A stretch of DNA of 64,000 nt from Kangiella spongicola (lineage in GTDB: Bacteria; Pseudomonadota; Gammaproteobacteria; Enterobacterales; Kangiellaceae), in the NCBI RefSeq assembly GCF_003194565.2, contig NZ_QICH01000002.1, positions 558,001-622,000 of the forward strand, given 5' to 3'. Shown here piece after piece: positions 1-9,389 of this stretch. The notes under the pieces were generated by a model, which did not search any database, was not told where the DNA came from, and saw nothing but the letters and a program-made list of their open reading frames with translations. The stretch's first letter is position 1. Every line of letters begins with the position of its first letter. Made by a program: the position numbers and the translations under genes.

Positions 1-1774
1 CAAAATAGTAGCTTTTGCCTGCTCGACTTCCTTCTACACCTTTAAAAGGCAAAAAGTTAACGCTGTCCATTTCTACGTCTGGGGAATGATATTTAGCAAA
101 GGCTTTAGCAATTGGGTGCTCCGAGCGGTGCTCAAGCGCAGCAATCAAGGCTAAGACTGTGTCTTTACTCTGCTCAGAGTAGACCTCAATAGTGTCAACG
201 GAAAGCTTACCGAGAGTCAAAGTTCCGGTCTTATCAAACACAATATCAGTGACTTCGTTGGTGCTTTGCAAAAAGTCTTGGCCTTTAATTAAGATATTAT
301 TCTTATTAAAGGAAAGAATTGAGCACGTCATGGCGACAGGCGTGGCTAATGACAAAGCACAAGGGCAACTCACCACTAAGACTGAAAGCGTGATCCAAAG
401 CGCATCATCAGAGCCGACGCTGATCCAATAAGCCGCAACCAAGGAAGCGATACATAAAATAGCGAGTACGAAATAACGCGCAATTTGATCTGCCAGTAAT
501 GCAATTTTTGGCTTATCCAACAAAGCGGCTTCTTGTAGCTGCAATAGCTTGTCCCAGTAACTACCTTTGTCGCTGGCGGTAGCCTGCATCATAAAGGGTT
601 GATGATGATTTATACTGCCTGCTAAAACCTGCTGGCCCTTGCTTAGAGTCGAAGGCATAAACTCGCCATTAAGCATCGAAACATCGAGCTCCGCTGTATC
701 AGAAACCAAGGTTCCATCGACCGCCACTTGCTTGCCTGCTCGAACTAATAGTAAATCCCCTTCTTGTACCAAAGTGGTTGTGATGGCACGGTAGCTATCA
801 GTATCTGGCTCATACTTTTCAGCATAATTAATTTTATTCACATTGCCTTTATAGACGCGCTCACTGACTCTTTGACGAACTCTAAACTCAATATAACGAC
901 CAATTAATAAGAAGAATATAAACATGGTCACCGAGTCGAAATAGACTTCGCCTGAATGCGTAAAAAACGCCCACATACTCGCTGAATAGGCTACGATTAA
1001 AGCTAAGGTAATCGGTACGTCCATATTCAGCTGGCGATTCTTTAACGCCGCAAAAGCACTCGAATAGAAAGGATAGCCTGAATAAAGTAGAACTGGAGTT
1101 GAAACTAAAAAACTGACACTTCGCATGAGCCACTGGAAGTCACTGCTCATGCCACTGAAAGCACCTAAGTAGAGCGCAACCGCAAACATCATCACTTGCA
1201 TCATGCCGAGGCCTGCAAGCCCTAAGCGCTTTAGCCACTGTTTCTGGATCTGCTTTTGTTTAAGTAATACTTCTTCTTGTTTGTAGGGTGTCGCCGAATA
1301 GCCCATCTTATGCGCTTGCTTAAGAATTCGGCTAAGTTTAATGCTTTCTGGATTCCAGCTGAGGCTGATGACTTGTGCTGATACATTAACTTGAATCGAG
1401 CTAACGCCTTGCAAGCGACTCAAAGTTCTTTCTAATAACCAAGCGCAGGCACTGCATCGGATTTGGTCAGCGTAGAGTAGAATGTTGTTATTATTATCGG
1501 TTTGACTGACAATGAACTCTTGTTGAACATCTGCTTGATCAAATGCTTTTAACTCATTTTCGAGATCAACAATAGCGTCTGGTTTTTCACCTGATTCGGT
1601 TCTGAATTTATAATAGTCTTCGAGGCTGTTTTGAACAATCATATCAGCAACAGCTAAACAGCCCTCACAACAAAAGGCTCTTTCCTCGCCAGAAACTTGT
1701 AACGTTTTGTCGAACCCTTTAGGTATTGGAAGTTCGCAATGAAAACAAGTTTCCGACTTATAACTTTGCTTCAT
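1..1774 (-). CDS. ccoI: CcoI/FixI-type copper-translocating P-type ATPase (3' end outside window)
   Basis: Copper-exporting P1B-ATPase that supplies copper for cbb3 oxidase assembly. The first 591 codons are visible and read openly to the window edge; family members are about 800 residues, so the C-terminal hinge motif (GDGxND) is not seen. The N-terminus has Cys-rich FixI features (CFHC near residue 10, CCEGC near 35) and a heavy-metal-binding CSAC near 107-110. Membrane segments follow, then the ion-channel motif SCPCALS near 470, the phosphorylation motif DKTGT near 513 and SEHP near 550. ATG at 1774 directly abuts the ccoH stop codon, so it is translationally linked as the last visible gene of ccoNOQPGHI. 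Confidence 0.95.
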   Translation of the reverse strand, partial: MKQSYKSETCFHCELPIPKGFDKTLQVSGEERAFCCEGCLAVADMIVQNSLEDYYKFRTESGEKPDAIVDLENELKAFDQADVQQEFIVSQTDNNNNILLYADQIRCSACAWLLERTLSRLQGVSSIQVNVSAQVISLSWNPESIKLSRILKQAHKMGYSATPYKQEEVLLKQKQIQKQWLKRLGLAGLGMMQVMMFAVALYLGAFSGMSSDFQWLMRSVSFLVSTPVLLYSGYPFYSSAFAALKNRQLNMDVPITLALIVAYSASMWAFFTHSGEVYFDSVTMFIFFLLIGRYIEFRVRQRVSERVYKGNVNKINYAEKYEPDTDSYRAITTTLVQEGDLLLVRAGKQVAVDGTLVSDTAELDVSMLNGEFMPSTLSKGQQVLAGSINHHQPFMMQATASDKGSYWDKLLQLQEAALLDKPKIALLADQIARYFVLAILCIASLVAAYWISVGSDDALWITLSVLVVSCPCALSLATPVAMTCSILSFNKNNILIKGQDFLQSTNEVTDIVFDKTGTLTLGKLSVDTIEVYSEQSKDTVLALIAALEHRSEHPIAKAFAKYHSPDVEMDSVNFLPFKGVEGSRAGKSYYF

Positions 1775-2266
1775 TTAATAACCTAAGATCACCTCTTGAC
1801 TACTCGGCAAGGTTACTTTTTTTTCTACTTCCCATTGCTTTTGGTAAGGGTGCAAGTTAATAAACCATTTCCCCGAAATATCATGGTTTAATTCTGAATA
1901 ATATTTCCCTGAAGCATCTTGCTTAAGTGCCATAGTAAAATCTTTTGTTTCTAGAGTCGCGTGCTGAAAGTCCAAAAACAAACTGTCTTGAATTTCAGAA
2001 TTGGCGCTAATTTCAACAGTCACTCGCTGATTATCAAATGATAATGTCGCAGAAACTCCTAGTTCTTTAGCTTTGTTCTTTTTGGCCAAAGACTCATTAA
2101 TGGCTAGACCATCTTTGTAATAATCATCGACCACCATACTGTCAGTCGTATTGCTGGCGATAATCAATAGCGAAGTGCCGGTAATAACTGACGTAAATGG
2201 TATAGCTATTACAAACCAAGGCCAGAACTGCTTATACCAAGGCTTCTCTTGTTTAACGTTTGACAC
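1775..2266 (-). CDS. ccoH: CcoH/FixH cbb3 oxidase assembly protein
   Basis: Small FixH-family membrane protein needed for assembly or stability of the cbb3 oxidase. One N-terminal transmembrane helix (about residues 12-38, after a WYKQFWPW stretch) is followed by a periplasmic beta-rich domain; 163 residues is normal for the family. The start is a GTG at 2266, immediately after the ccoG TAA, and its own TAA is followed directly by the ccoI ATG, so three genes are packed without spacing. Assignment rests on the FixH-like N-terminus and its position between ccoG and ccoI. Confidence 0.92.
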   Translation of the reverse strand: MSNVKQEKPWYKQFWPWFVIAIPFTSVITGTSLLIIASNTTDSMVVDDYYKDGLAINESLAKKNKAKELGVSATLSFDNQRVTVEISANSEIQDSLFLDFQHATLETKDFTMALKQDASGKYYSELNHDISGKWFINLHPYQKQWEVEKKVTLPSSQEVILGY

Positions 2267-3682
2267 TTATCGTCTCCGCTTACGTTGAACTGGGCCAATA
2301 AACTTCGCATCTTGCACGACCTTTATCGACTCACTATCAACCGCTTGTAATGTAAAGTTTACTTCAAAGCTTGAGTCCTTTAGGTAATAAGGATCTAAAG
2401 CCACTCGAACTGGAACCTCACGAATCCCCTCAGAAGGTAGGCTTACTTGCTTAGGCCCCTGATAAATAAGGTTTTCATTACCACTGACATTAATGGTATA
2501 GGTATGCCCAACTTGGTCTTTGTTCAGAATACGTAATTTATAAATATTAACGATGAAACCTTCTGAGTTAGTCACATATAGTCGGTTTCTGTCTTTAATA
2601 ATGTCGAGCTCTAGAGGAGTTCTGAACCAAATCGACAGGATAAATAAGGTTGTAATTGCAAGCAATGCAATGCCATAACCGATAGTTTTAGGCCTCAGCA
2701 GTCTAAGCTTTCCACCTGCGTCATGGTTTTCAGAGGTATATCGAATGAGGTTCTTTTCATAACCCATCTTTTCCATCACGTCATCACAAGCATCGATACA
2801 GGCGGCACAGGCAATACACTCATATTGCAGACCGTCTCGAATATCAATACCAGTCGGGCAAACGTGAACACACTGCATACAGTCAATACAATCACCCAGG
2901 CCTTCAGCTTGATACTCTTCTTTGCTCATGTCCTTTTTACGACCGCCACGTTGCTCACCACGTTTCTCGTCGTAAGCAATAATTAGCGTGTCTTTGTCGA
3001 ACATGGCGCTTTGGAAACGCGCGTAAGGGCACATATAGATACAGACTTGCTCTCGAAGCATGCCCGCGTTGCCCCAAGTAGCAAAGCTATAGAAAAGGAT
3101 CCAGAACCACTCCCAACCACTAAATGACAGTGTTTGTAGAGAGTCTGTTAGTTCTTTTATAGGAGTGAAGTAACCGACGAAAGTGAAACCTGTGAACAGT
3201 GCAAACACTATCCACAGTAAATGCTTGGTAGCTCGGAGTCGAACCTTTCTAAAGCTCCAAGGCTCTTTCTCCAGCTTAACCTGCTTATTGCGATCACCTT
3301 CAACTAAGCGTTCCATCCAAATGAAGGCTTCGGTCCAAACCGTTTGAGGACAGGCATAACCACACCATAAACGCCCCGCAACGGCGGTAAAGAAAAAGAG
3401 TGCCAGTGCGGCAATGATCAGCAGCATCGCAAGATATATAAAATCCTGGGGCCAGTAAGTTAAACCAAATATTTGGAATTTACGGGCAGGTAGATCGAAT
3501 AAAACCGCTTGCTGATCATTCCATGTAACCCAAGGTAAAACGTAATACAGTCCTAACAACAACCAAACGGATAATACCCTAAGAGTATTAAAGGTACCCG
3601 ATACTTTCTTCGGGAAAATCTTTTTACGCTTTTCATAGAGATCTTTTTCATCACCTATGACGTAAAAATTATCGTCAGACAT
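2267..3682 (-). CDS. ccoG: CcoG/FixG/RdxA membrane ferredoxin-like protein for cbb3 maturation
   Basis: Inner-membrane polyferredoxin of the FixG/RdxA family; in characterised bacteria CcoG acts in copper reduction and supply for cbb3 oxidase. 471 residues. Several transmembrane helices lie in the first 220 residues, with a conserved CGYACPQTVW segment between them. A two-cluster 4Fe-4S ferredoxin region follows (CIDCMQCVHVCP and CIACAACIDACD, about residues 265-300), then another helix and a C-terminal immunoglobulin-like FixG_C domain. The last codons are basic (RKRRR). It follows ccoP after a 37-nt gap. Confidence 0.95.
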   Translation of the reverse strand: MSDDNFYVIGDEKDLYEKRKKIFPKKVSGTFNTLRVLSVWLLLGLYYVLPWVTWNDQQAVLFDLPARKFQIFGLTYWPQDFIYLAMLLIIAALALFFFTAVAGRLWCGYACPQTVWTEAFIWMERLVEGDRNKQVKLEKEPWSFRKVRLRATKHLLWIVFALFTGFTFVGYFTPIKELTDSLQTLSFSGWEWFWILFYSFATWGNAGMLREQVCIYMCPYARFQSAMFDKDTLIIAYDEKRGEQRGGRKKDMSKEEYQAEGLGDCIDCMQCVHVCPTGIDIRDGLQYECIACAACIDACDDVMEKMGYEKNLIRYTSENHDAGGKLRLLRPKTIGYGIALLAITTLFILSIWFRTPLELDIIKDRNRLYVTNSEGFIVNIYKLRILNKDQVGHTYTINVSGNENLIYQGPKQVSLPSEGIREVPVRVALDPYYLKDSSFEVNFTLQAVDSESIKVVQDAKFIGPVQRKRRR

Positions 3683-3719
3683 TTCTTCACCTTGAATTAC
3701 AACTACTTACACATTTAGC

Positions 3720-4631
3720 TTACTGTTCGTCTTGAGACTCTTCATCCTGTGACAAACTGTATACATAAGCTGCTACTAGATGGATTTTATCCTTTCCAAG
3801 AATATCTTTGTGCTTCGGCATGTTAGCGTTTACACCATAACGGATCGTATCTTTAATCATGGTAATTGAGCCACCATGCAACCAGATATCATCCTTCAGG
3901 TTAGGCGCGCCTAACTCCTGGTTACCGCTAAGGTCATTGCTATGACACACTTGGCAGTATGTTTGATAAACTTCTTTACCCTCTTCCACCAAGTCTTTGC
4001 GGTGTGTTCTTTCTACTTCATTTTCACTTAAAACATAGTGTAAAACGGCTGAAAGTTTCTGTTCACCTAGAGTTTCACCCCAAGCAGGCATCGCACCGTT
4101 TCGACCCTCAGTGATCGAATAGATGATGTCTTCAGGAGTACCGCCATAAATCCAGTCGTTATCAGTCAAATCTGGGAAGCCAACACCACCACGAGCATCT
4201 GCACCGTGACAACCGAAGCAAGTGTTTGCAAAGATTGATTGCCCCATGGCCAATGCCTCAGGCTCCTGTTGCAAGCTTTCAATACTCATCGACGAGTACT
4301 TCTTGAAAAGTGGTAGATACTTTTCATCAGCCTTTGCCATTTCTTCTTCATACTGGCTGATTTTCGACCAACCCAGCACGCCTTGGAATTTTCCCAAGCC
4401 TGGATATAAAATCAGATACACAATCGAGAACACAATCGTGATGTAAAACATCACTAACCACCAGCGTGGCATTGGTTTATCGTACTCTTCGATGCCGTCA
4501 TAAACATGGCCAGTTGTTTCGTTCTCATCAGCACTTGCTTTTTTCTTACGCGTAAAATGCAGTAGTAGAAAACAGCCAACAATATTTATCACAATAATTG
4601 CGATAATATAGCCACTCCAAAAGTCACTCAT
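3720..4631 (-). CDS. ccoP: Cytochrome c oxidase cbb3-type subunit III (diheme cytochrome c)
   Basis: Membrane-anchored diheme cytochrome c that passes electrons to CcoO and CcoN. Two N-terminal helices (about residues 8-27 and 58-78) precede two cytochrome c domains with heme-binding CFGCH near 138-142 and CQVCH near 226-230. Candidate axial methionines are in NGAMPAWG and NANMPKHKD. An in-frame GTG lies one codon upstream (4634), but ATG at 4631 is preferred. It overlaps the end of ccoQ by 8 bases, as expected for the tightly packed ccoNOQP order. Confidence 0.96.
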   Translation of the reverse strand: MSDFWSGYIIAIIVINIVGCFLLLHFTRKKKASADENETTGHVYDGIEEYDKPMPRWWLVMFYITIVFSIVYLILYPGLGKFQGVLGWSKISQYEEEMAKADEKYLPLFKKYSSMSIESLQQEPEALAMGQSIFANTCFGCHGADARGGVGFPDLTDNDWIYGGTPEDIIYSITEGRNGAMPAWGETLGEQKLSAVLHYVLSENEVERTHRKDLVEEGKEVYQTYCQVCHSNDLSGNQELGAPNLKDDIWLHGGSITMIKDTIRYGVNANMPKHKDILGKDKIHLVAAYVYSLSQDEESQDEQ

Positions 4632-4797
4632 CACGCTTCACCTCTTGCTTTTTATCTGAATGATGGCTATCTAATGCCATTTTGGCCGCATCGTCATATT
4701 GCTTTTTTCTTTTTCTAGAAAAAATCCATATGCAAAGCCCAACAAACAATACCAACAATATGACCGTTAGGATGCCTCTAAATAGATTCATGTCCAT
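4624..4797 (-). CDS. ccoQ: CcoQ, small cbb3 oxidase subunit IV
   Basis: A 57-residue ORF read directly from the minus strand between ccoO and ccoP. It begins MDMNLFRGIL, has one strongly hydrophobic helix (about residues 8-26) ending in a basic SRKRKKQYDDAA segment, and finishes in a charged tail, the usual CcoQ plan. A GGTGAG ribosome binding site lies just before the ATG, inside the end of ccoO, and the stop overlaps the ccoP start. CcoQ proteins stabilise CcoP association with the complex. Sequence alone is short, so the call leans on position and topology. Confidence 0.88.
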   Translation of the reverse strand: MDMNLFRGILTVILLVLFVGLCIWIFSRKRKKQYDDAAKMALDSHHSDKKQEVKRDE

Positions 4798-4799
4798 CG

Positions 4800-5426
4800 T
4801 TACTCACCCGAGTTTTGCGCATCAACTGTTGCGTGCTCGTGTCCTAACGATTGTAAATACTCAATCAAAGCATCAATCTCTAAAGTTCCTTTAACTTGCT
4901 CTTCTGCTGACGCGATTTGCTCATCAGTATAAGGAACACCAAGTTTTCGTAACGTTTCCATTTTTGCTGCTGTTTTTTCACCAGTCAGCTCTCTTTCAGC
5001 TAGCCAAGGGAAAGCAGGCATATTCGATTCTGGTACTGGCTCACGTGGGTCTACTAAGTGACGGTAGTGCCAGTCGTCTGAGTAACGACCACCAACACGC
5101 GCCAAGTCAGGTCCAGTACGCTTAGAGCCCCATAGGAATGGACGCTCATAAACGTCTTCACCAGCTACTGAGTAGTGACCGTAACGCTCTGTTTCTGCAC
5201 GGAAAGGTCGAACCATTTGCGTGTGACATACGTGACAACCTTCACGAATATAAATATCACGACCTTCCAACTGAACCGGCGTGTATGGCTTCAATGTCGC
5301 CATCGGCTCAGTCGTATCTTTCATAAAGAATAATGGCACGATTTCAGCCAGACCACCGAAGCTGATAGCAACGATGATCAGGATACCCATCAAACCAATA
5401 TTTTTTTCTACCGTTTCATGTTTCAT
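4800..5426 (-). CDS. ccoO: Cytochrome c oxidase cbb3-type subunit II (monoheme cytochrome c)
   Basis: Membrane-bound monoheme cytochrome c subunit of the cbb3 terminal oxidase. 208 residues: an N-terminal membrane anchor (about residues 10-35), then a cytochrome c domain with CHVCH at 64-68 followed by TQMVRPFR, characteristic of CcoO/FixO. The candidate axial Met is in [12 protein letters not shown] at 5426 follows the ccoN stop by 9 nt; ccoQ starts 2 nt past its own stop. Length and motif order match the family. Confidence 0.97.
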   Translation of the reverse strand: MKHETVEKNIGLMGILIIVAISFGGLAEIVPLFFMKDTTEPMATLKPYTPVQLEGRDIYIREGCHVCHTQMVRPFRAETERYGHYSVAGEDVYERPFLWGSKRTGPDLARVGGRYSDDWHYRHLVDPREPVPESNMPAFPWLAERELTGEKTAAKMETLRKLGVPYTDEQIASAEEQVKGTLEIDALIEYLQSLGHEHATVDAQNSGE

Positions 5427-5435
5427 TACTAACTC

Positions 5436-6866
5436 CTAATGAACTGGCTGTGGGATTTTGGTGTCGGCCTTACCTGGGTTTTTAATTGTTTTCAAGACGT
5501 TGTACGCCATTACAAACATACCAGCTAAGAATAAAATGCCACCAAATAAGCGAATACCATAGTAAGGATATGTTGCTTCTAGCGCCTGCACGAAGGTATA
5601 AGTCAAGGTTCCGTCAGAATTTGTTGCTCTCCACATCAAGCCCTGAGTCACCCCTGCAATCCACATAGCAGCAATATACAGAACTACGCCGATTGTCGAT
5701 AACCAGAAGTGCACGTTGATTAGGCTAATACTGTGCATTTTTTCTTTACCAAACAAGGAAGGAATCATCGCATAAAGTGCACCAATAGAAACCATAGCTA
5801 CCCAACCTAAAGCGCCCGCGTGTACGTGGCCAATAGTCCAGTCGGTGTTATGTGACAATGCGTTTACCGTTTTAATCGCCATCATTGGACCTTCGAAGGT
5901 CGACATACCGTAGAAAGATAGAGACACGATCAAGAACTTAATAATAGGATCGGTACGCAACTTATGCCATGCGCCAGAAAGCGTCATGATACCGTTAATC
6001 ATACCCCCCCATGACGGAGCTAATAGGATGATTGAGAAAACCATACCGGCTGACTGAGCCCAGTCAGGAAGCGAGCTGTAGTGAAGATGGTGAGGGCCAG
6101 CCCACATATAAACTGCGATAAGTGCCCAGAAGTGTACAATCGATAGGCGATATGAGTAAACCGGACGCTCGGCCTGCTTCGGTACGAAATAGTACATAAT
6201 ACCTAGGAAACCAGCCGTTAAGTAGAAACCTACAGCATTATGGCCGTACCACCACTGGACCATAGCATCGATAGCGCCAGCGTAAGCTGAGTAAGATTTG
6301 AAGCTTGTCCAGTCAATTGGAAGAGCCGCGCTGTTTACGATGTGTAAAATAGCAATGGTGATAATAAAAGCGCCATAAAACCAGTTAGCTACATAGATGT
6401 GTGCTACCTTTCTTTTCACAATGGTGCCGAAGAAAACCCATGCGTAAGCAATCCAAACTATGGCTATGAGAATATCAATCGGCCACTCAAGCTCGGCATA
6501 TTCTTTAGTGGATGTTAGCCCCATAGGTAGGGTAATGATCGCAGCGATAATTACAGCCTGCCATCCCCAAAAAACAAAAGCAGCAAGCTTGTCACTAATT
6601 AGCCTAGCATAACTTGTTCGTTGTACTGCATAAAATGATGTTCCCATCAGGACACAGCCACCAAATGCGAAAATTACTGCGTTGGTATGCAATGGCCTTA
6701 AGCGACCAAAACTTAACCAAGCAGTGTCAAAGTTCAATGCAGGGAACATCAGCTGCGCAGCGATCCAGACACCAAGCGCCATACCAACAATACCCCAAAC
6801 TACGGACATTACGGCAAATTGCCTAACGACCTTGTAGTTATAATTGTGCTCTTTTAATTCACTCAT
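5436..6866 (-). CDS. ccoN: Cytochrome c oxidase cbb3-type subunit I (catalytic)
   Basis: Catalytic heme-copper oxidase subunit that reduces oxygen at high affinity. About twelve transmembrane helices. Visible metal-ligand regions are RLRPLHTN (low-spin heme), [10 protein letters not shown] and [11 protein letters not shown] (CuB and active site) and HVHAGALGW (heme ligands). An in-frame GTG at 6875 would add three residues, but it sits inside the ribosome binding site AAGGTGAG; ATG at 6866 with about 5-nt spacing gives a 476-residue protein of normal length. First gene of ccoNOQPGHI, behind an FNR-type box. Confidence 0.97.
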   Translation of the reverse strand: MSELKEHNYNYKVVRQFAVMSVVWGIVGMALGVWIAAQLMFPALNFDTAWLSFGRLRPLHTNAVIFAFGGCVLMGTSFYAVQRTSYARLISDKLAAFVFWGWQAVIIAAIITLPMGLTSTKEYAELEWPIDILIAIVWIAYAWVFFGTIVKRKVAHIYVANWFYGAFIITIAILHIVNSAALPIDWTSFKSYSAYAGAIDAMVQWWYGHNAVGFYLTAGFLGIMYYFVPKQAERPVYSYRLSIVHFWALIAVYMWAGPHHLHYSSLPDWAQSAGMVFSIILLAPSWGGMINGIMTLSGAWHKLRTDPIIKFLIVSLSFYGMSTFEGPMMAIKTVNALSHNTDWTIGHVHAGALGWVAMVSIGALYAMIPSLFGKEKMHSISLINVHFWLSTIGVVLYIAAMWIAGVTQGLMWRATNSDGTLTYTFVQALEATYPYYGIRLFGGILFLAGMFVMAYNVLKTIKNPGKADTKIPQPVH

Positions 6867-6908
6867 TGATCTCACCTTAAATAAGAGACTTTACACGCTA
6901 AAATTTTA

Positions 6909-6956
6909 ACCATGCATCATATGCAAACAGTGCTAAAGATACTTGATCTGAGTCAA
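6909..6956 (-). promoter_or_regulatory. FNR/Anr-type box and class II promoter of the cco operon
   Basis: TTGAT-CTGA-GTCAA at 6943-6956 differs from the FNR/Anr consensus TTGAT-N4-ATCAA at one base. On the minus strand a -10-like TATGAT lies at 6921-6916, so transcription would start near 6909. That places the box centre about 40.5-41.5 bp upstream, the classic class II FNR spacing. No good -35 is present, as expected for such promoters. The ccoN ATG is about 43 nt further on. Low-oxygen induction is inferred from the site, not shown. Confidence 0.75.
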
Positions 6957-7127
6957 GCTTTCCATAAATTCAGCTAAACTTTTTAAGATTTTCCACCCCG
7001 CCTATAAAAGACGCCATAAAAAGGATGTTCAACCGAACTGAAACTTATCAGACCACACCTTGGTATTAGTTTTTTTAATTAGAAATGTACTTGACAAAAT
7101 TTCTTGTTTTAGTCTAACTAAACAGAA

Positions 7128-8435
7128 TTATGAAAGTGCAACAAGTCGGCCTTCGATTTCACTCAAAAACAAGTTTCCAGCAGCACCTGGAGACACTCGT
7201 TTTTTAAGTGAGTGGATGGCTTTTCTATTTTCTAATTCTTGGTAATTATACTTAATATGTCGGTAGGCGTCTCTAAATACCATGCCGTCTTCAATCACCA
7301 GCTCAACAGCCTTGTCAGTGGCGAACATAGAAGCATCAATCGCCGCTTCGCATTTATCCGTATTTATCACTAAGGTTTTCAATAAGGCTGGAACAAGCTC
7401 CAAACACATTTGTGCCGAGGACACTCCTCTTAACAAGGCACCTTTGGTACTTTGTAAATCACGCTGATAGCCACTAGGTAAAGACAGCAAAGACTCTATT
7501 TCGTTGTAAGCACCCACTAACCTTGAATATTCAGCCCGCATAAGTTCTATGGCATCGGGGTTGTGCTTATTCGGCATGATGGAAGAGCCAGTACAAAAAT
7601 CATTTCCCACTGTTACAAAATCATACTCGGCGGTAGAAAATAGGCTCAAATCCCAAGCCATACGGCGAATATCAAGCAGGGCATTTTTAAAGCTACCCAA
7701 TACCTGCAGTTCAATTTTGCCACGGCTGTTCTGCGCGTATATTGGATTCACTTGTTTACGATTAAAGCCAAGCGCTTCAGTGGTGTAATCTCTATCAAGC
7801 TTTAAGTTCACGCCATAACCCGCGGCAGTTCCTAAAGGGTTGCTGTTGATTAGCTCATAGGTATTCTTAGCGTCGTAAGCATTATCACAAAACGACTCAG
7901 CAAACGAAGCGAACCACATGCCCCAGCTAGAAACAACGGCTCTTTGCAGGTGGGTATAGCCGGGTAAAACATCATATTCATGCTTCTTTGCAAGTTCTAA
8001 ACAGGTTTTTCCGATCTGTTGGCAATGACTAGCCAATGCATCTAAAGCCTCACGACAATAGAGCCGCGTCGCCACAGCTACTTGATCGTTACGGCTACGT
8101 CCCGTATGGACTTTTTTGCCAACGTCGCCAAGCTTCTGTGTCAAAAACCATTCAATCGCTGAGTGGCAATCTTCAAAGCGGCTGTCCAACACAAAGTCCC
8201 CGCTTTTAAACTGCTCAGTAAGCTCTGCGAGTGCCGTAGTGATCTGGGTTAACTCTTCATCACCAATAACACCAATTCGTTGCAAGCCCTGCACATGAGC
8301 CAAGCTCGCTTGTATGTCGTACAGCATTAATTCGCGATCAAGAATTACATCGCCCCCTGACATGAAATGAGTAATTGTCTTCTGTAGCTCAGTTTGAGTG
8401 GTGGAGCTCTCTTTACTCCATAAAGCTTGTGTCAT
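7128..8435 (-). CDS. argH: Argininosuccinate lyase
   Basis: Splits argininosuccinate into arginine and fumarate, the last step of arginine synthesis. Fumarase/aspartase superfamily; 435 residues, slightly shorter than the common 450-470. Visible motifs are TGRSRNDQVA near residue 112 (substrate binding) and the superfamily signature GSSIMPNKHNPD near 270, containing the flexible catalytic serine loop. ATG at 8435 is 9 nt after the argC stop. It is the last gene of the arginine operon; no strong terminator was found between it and the ccoN promoter. Confidence 0.97.
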   Translation of the reverse strand: MTQALWSKESSTTQTELQKTITHFMSGGDVILDRELMLYDIQASLAHVQGLQRIGVIGDEELTQITTALAELTEQFKSGDFVLDSRFEDCHSAIEWFLTQKLGDVGKKVHTGRSRNDQVAVATRLYCREALDALASHCQQIGKTCLELAKKHEYDVLPGYTHLQRAVVSSWGMWFASFAESFCDNAYDAKNTYELINSNPLGTAAGYGVNLKLDRDYTTEALGFNRKQVNPIYAQNSRGKIELQVLGSFKNALLDIRRMAWDLSLFSTAEYDFVTVGNDFCTGSSIMPNKHNPDAIELMRAEYSRLVGAYNEIESLLSLPSGYQRDLQSTKGALLRGVSSAQMCLELVPALLKTLVINTDKCEAAIDASMFATDKAVELVIEDGMVFRDAYRHIKYNYQELENRKAIHSLKKRVSPGAAGNLFLSEIEGRLVALS

Positions 8436-8444
8436 AGTAAGCGC

Positions 8445-9389
8445 CTACTGTGTCGATAAGCCTTCGAGCTGAGGCAACTCAAAGGCAAGGTTAATGTTTT
8501 GCACAGCTTGCGAGGCTGCACCTTTTAATAAGTTATCAAGCGTGCAAGTCACCGCTAAGTGCGAGCCATCGCCCGATAAGGTTAGACCGCCCACCACTGC
8601 GCCATATTGATTAACAACCTGCGAGATTTGCGCTGGTTTGGCTTGGAACTGGATAAGTTCATTCTTTTTATAATGCTCAGCATAACGGTGCTCTACCGCC
8701 TTAAATGCCTCAGAAAGAGAGGTTGGCTTCTTTAGCGGTATATGCGCGGTTAGGCATATCCCTCTAAAATACTGAGCAACATGAGGTGAAAACTTGATAT
8801 CTAGCCCTAAGTGATGCGTCACTTCTTGTTCATGTAAATGGTTGGCTAAGCTATAGGGCATGATGTTGTCCCGTAATAGCTCTGGGTTATTTTTATCCGA
8901 AGGCGAAGTACCGGCACCGCTATAGCCCGAAATACCAAAGCAGCTAATTCTTCCAGCAACTAAGTCTTGAACTGGCGCCACACACAGTTGCATTGCCGTG
9001 GCATAACAGCCTGGGTTACTAATACGCTTTGATACTTTGTGGGAATACACTTCTGGAAGCCCGTAATGCCAGTTGGGATCGAAACGATAATCTGCGCTAA
9101 GATCGATAATAGTCGTGGATATGGACTCATCATCAATAAGGTCGACAAAACTTTTCGCCAAACCATTCGGTAAAGCCAAAATCACCAAGTCAGGCGACAA
9201 GGCAACGACTTCCTGTGGGTTTAAATTCTGATAATAAAGTTCCGACTTGGAGTACTGACTAACACGCTGACCATCCAACTCACGTGAGCTAGCGGCTATC
9301 AGCTCTAGCTTAGAGTGCCTTGATATAATGCTGATAAGCTCAGCGCCGACGTAACCCCGGGCTCCAATTAAAACCGTTTTAATGCTCAT
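8445..9389 (-). CDS. argC: N-acetyl-gamma-glutamyl-phosphate reductase
   Basis: NADPH-dependent reduction of N-acetylglutamyl phosphate to the semialdehyde. N-terminal Rossmann motif (LIGARGYVGAEL) and catalytic cysteine in SNPGCYATAM. The ORF can be extended to a GTG at 9398, but ATG at 9389 forms a 4-base ATGA overlap with the upstream argB/A stop, the same junction type used elsewhere in this operon; this gives 314 residues. It acts directly on the product of the preceding kinase fusion. Confidence 0.96.
   Translation of the reverse strand: MSIKTVLIGARGYVGAELISIISRHSKLELIAASSRELDGQRVSQYSKSELYYQNLNPQEVVALSPDLVILALPNGLAKSFVDLIDDESISTTIIDLSADYRFDPNWHYGLPEVYSHKVSKRISNPGCYATAMQLCVAPVQDLVAGRISCFGISGYSGAGTSPSDKNNPELLRDNIMPYSLANHLHEQEVTHHLGLDIKFSPHVAQYFRGICLTAHIPLKKPTSLSEAFKAVEHRYAEHYKKNELIQFQAKPAQISQVVNQYGAVVGGLTLSGDGSHLAVTCTLDNLLKGAASQAVQNINLAFELPQLEGLSTQ

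Noticed and set aside
4682-4894. 70-codon plus-strand ORF over the ccoQ-ccoO junction
   Set aside because: Antisense to ccoQ and ccoO, which have family features and tight spacing.
7109-7123. TTTAGT-CTA-ACTAAA as an argH terminator
   Set aside because: All A/T-rich six-base arms with no T tract; likely chance.
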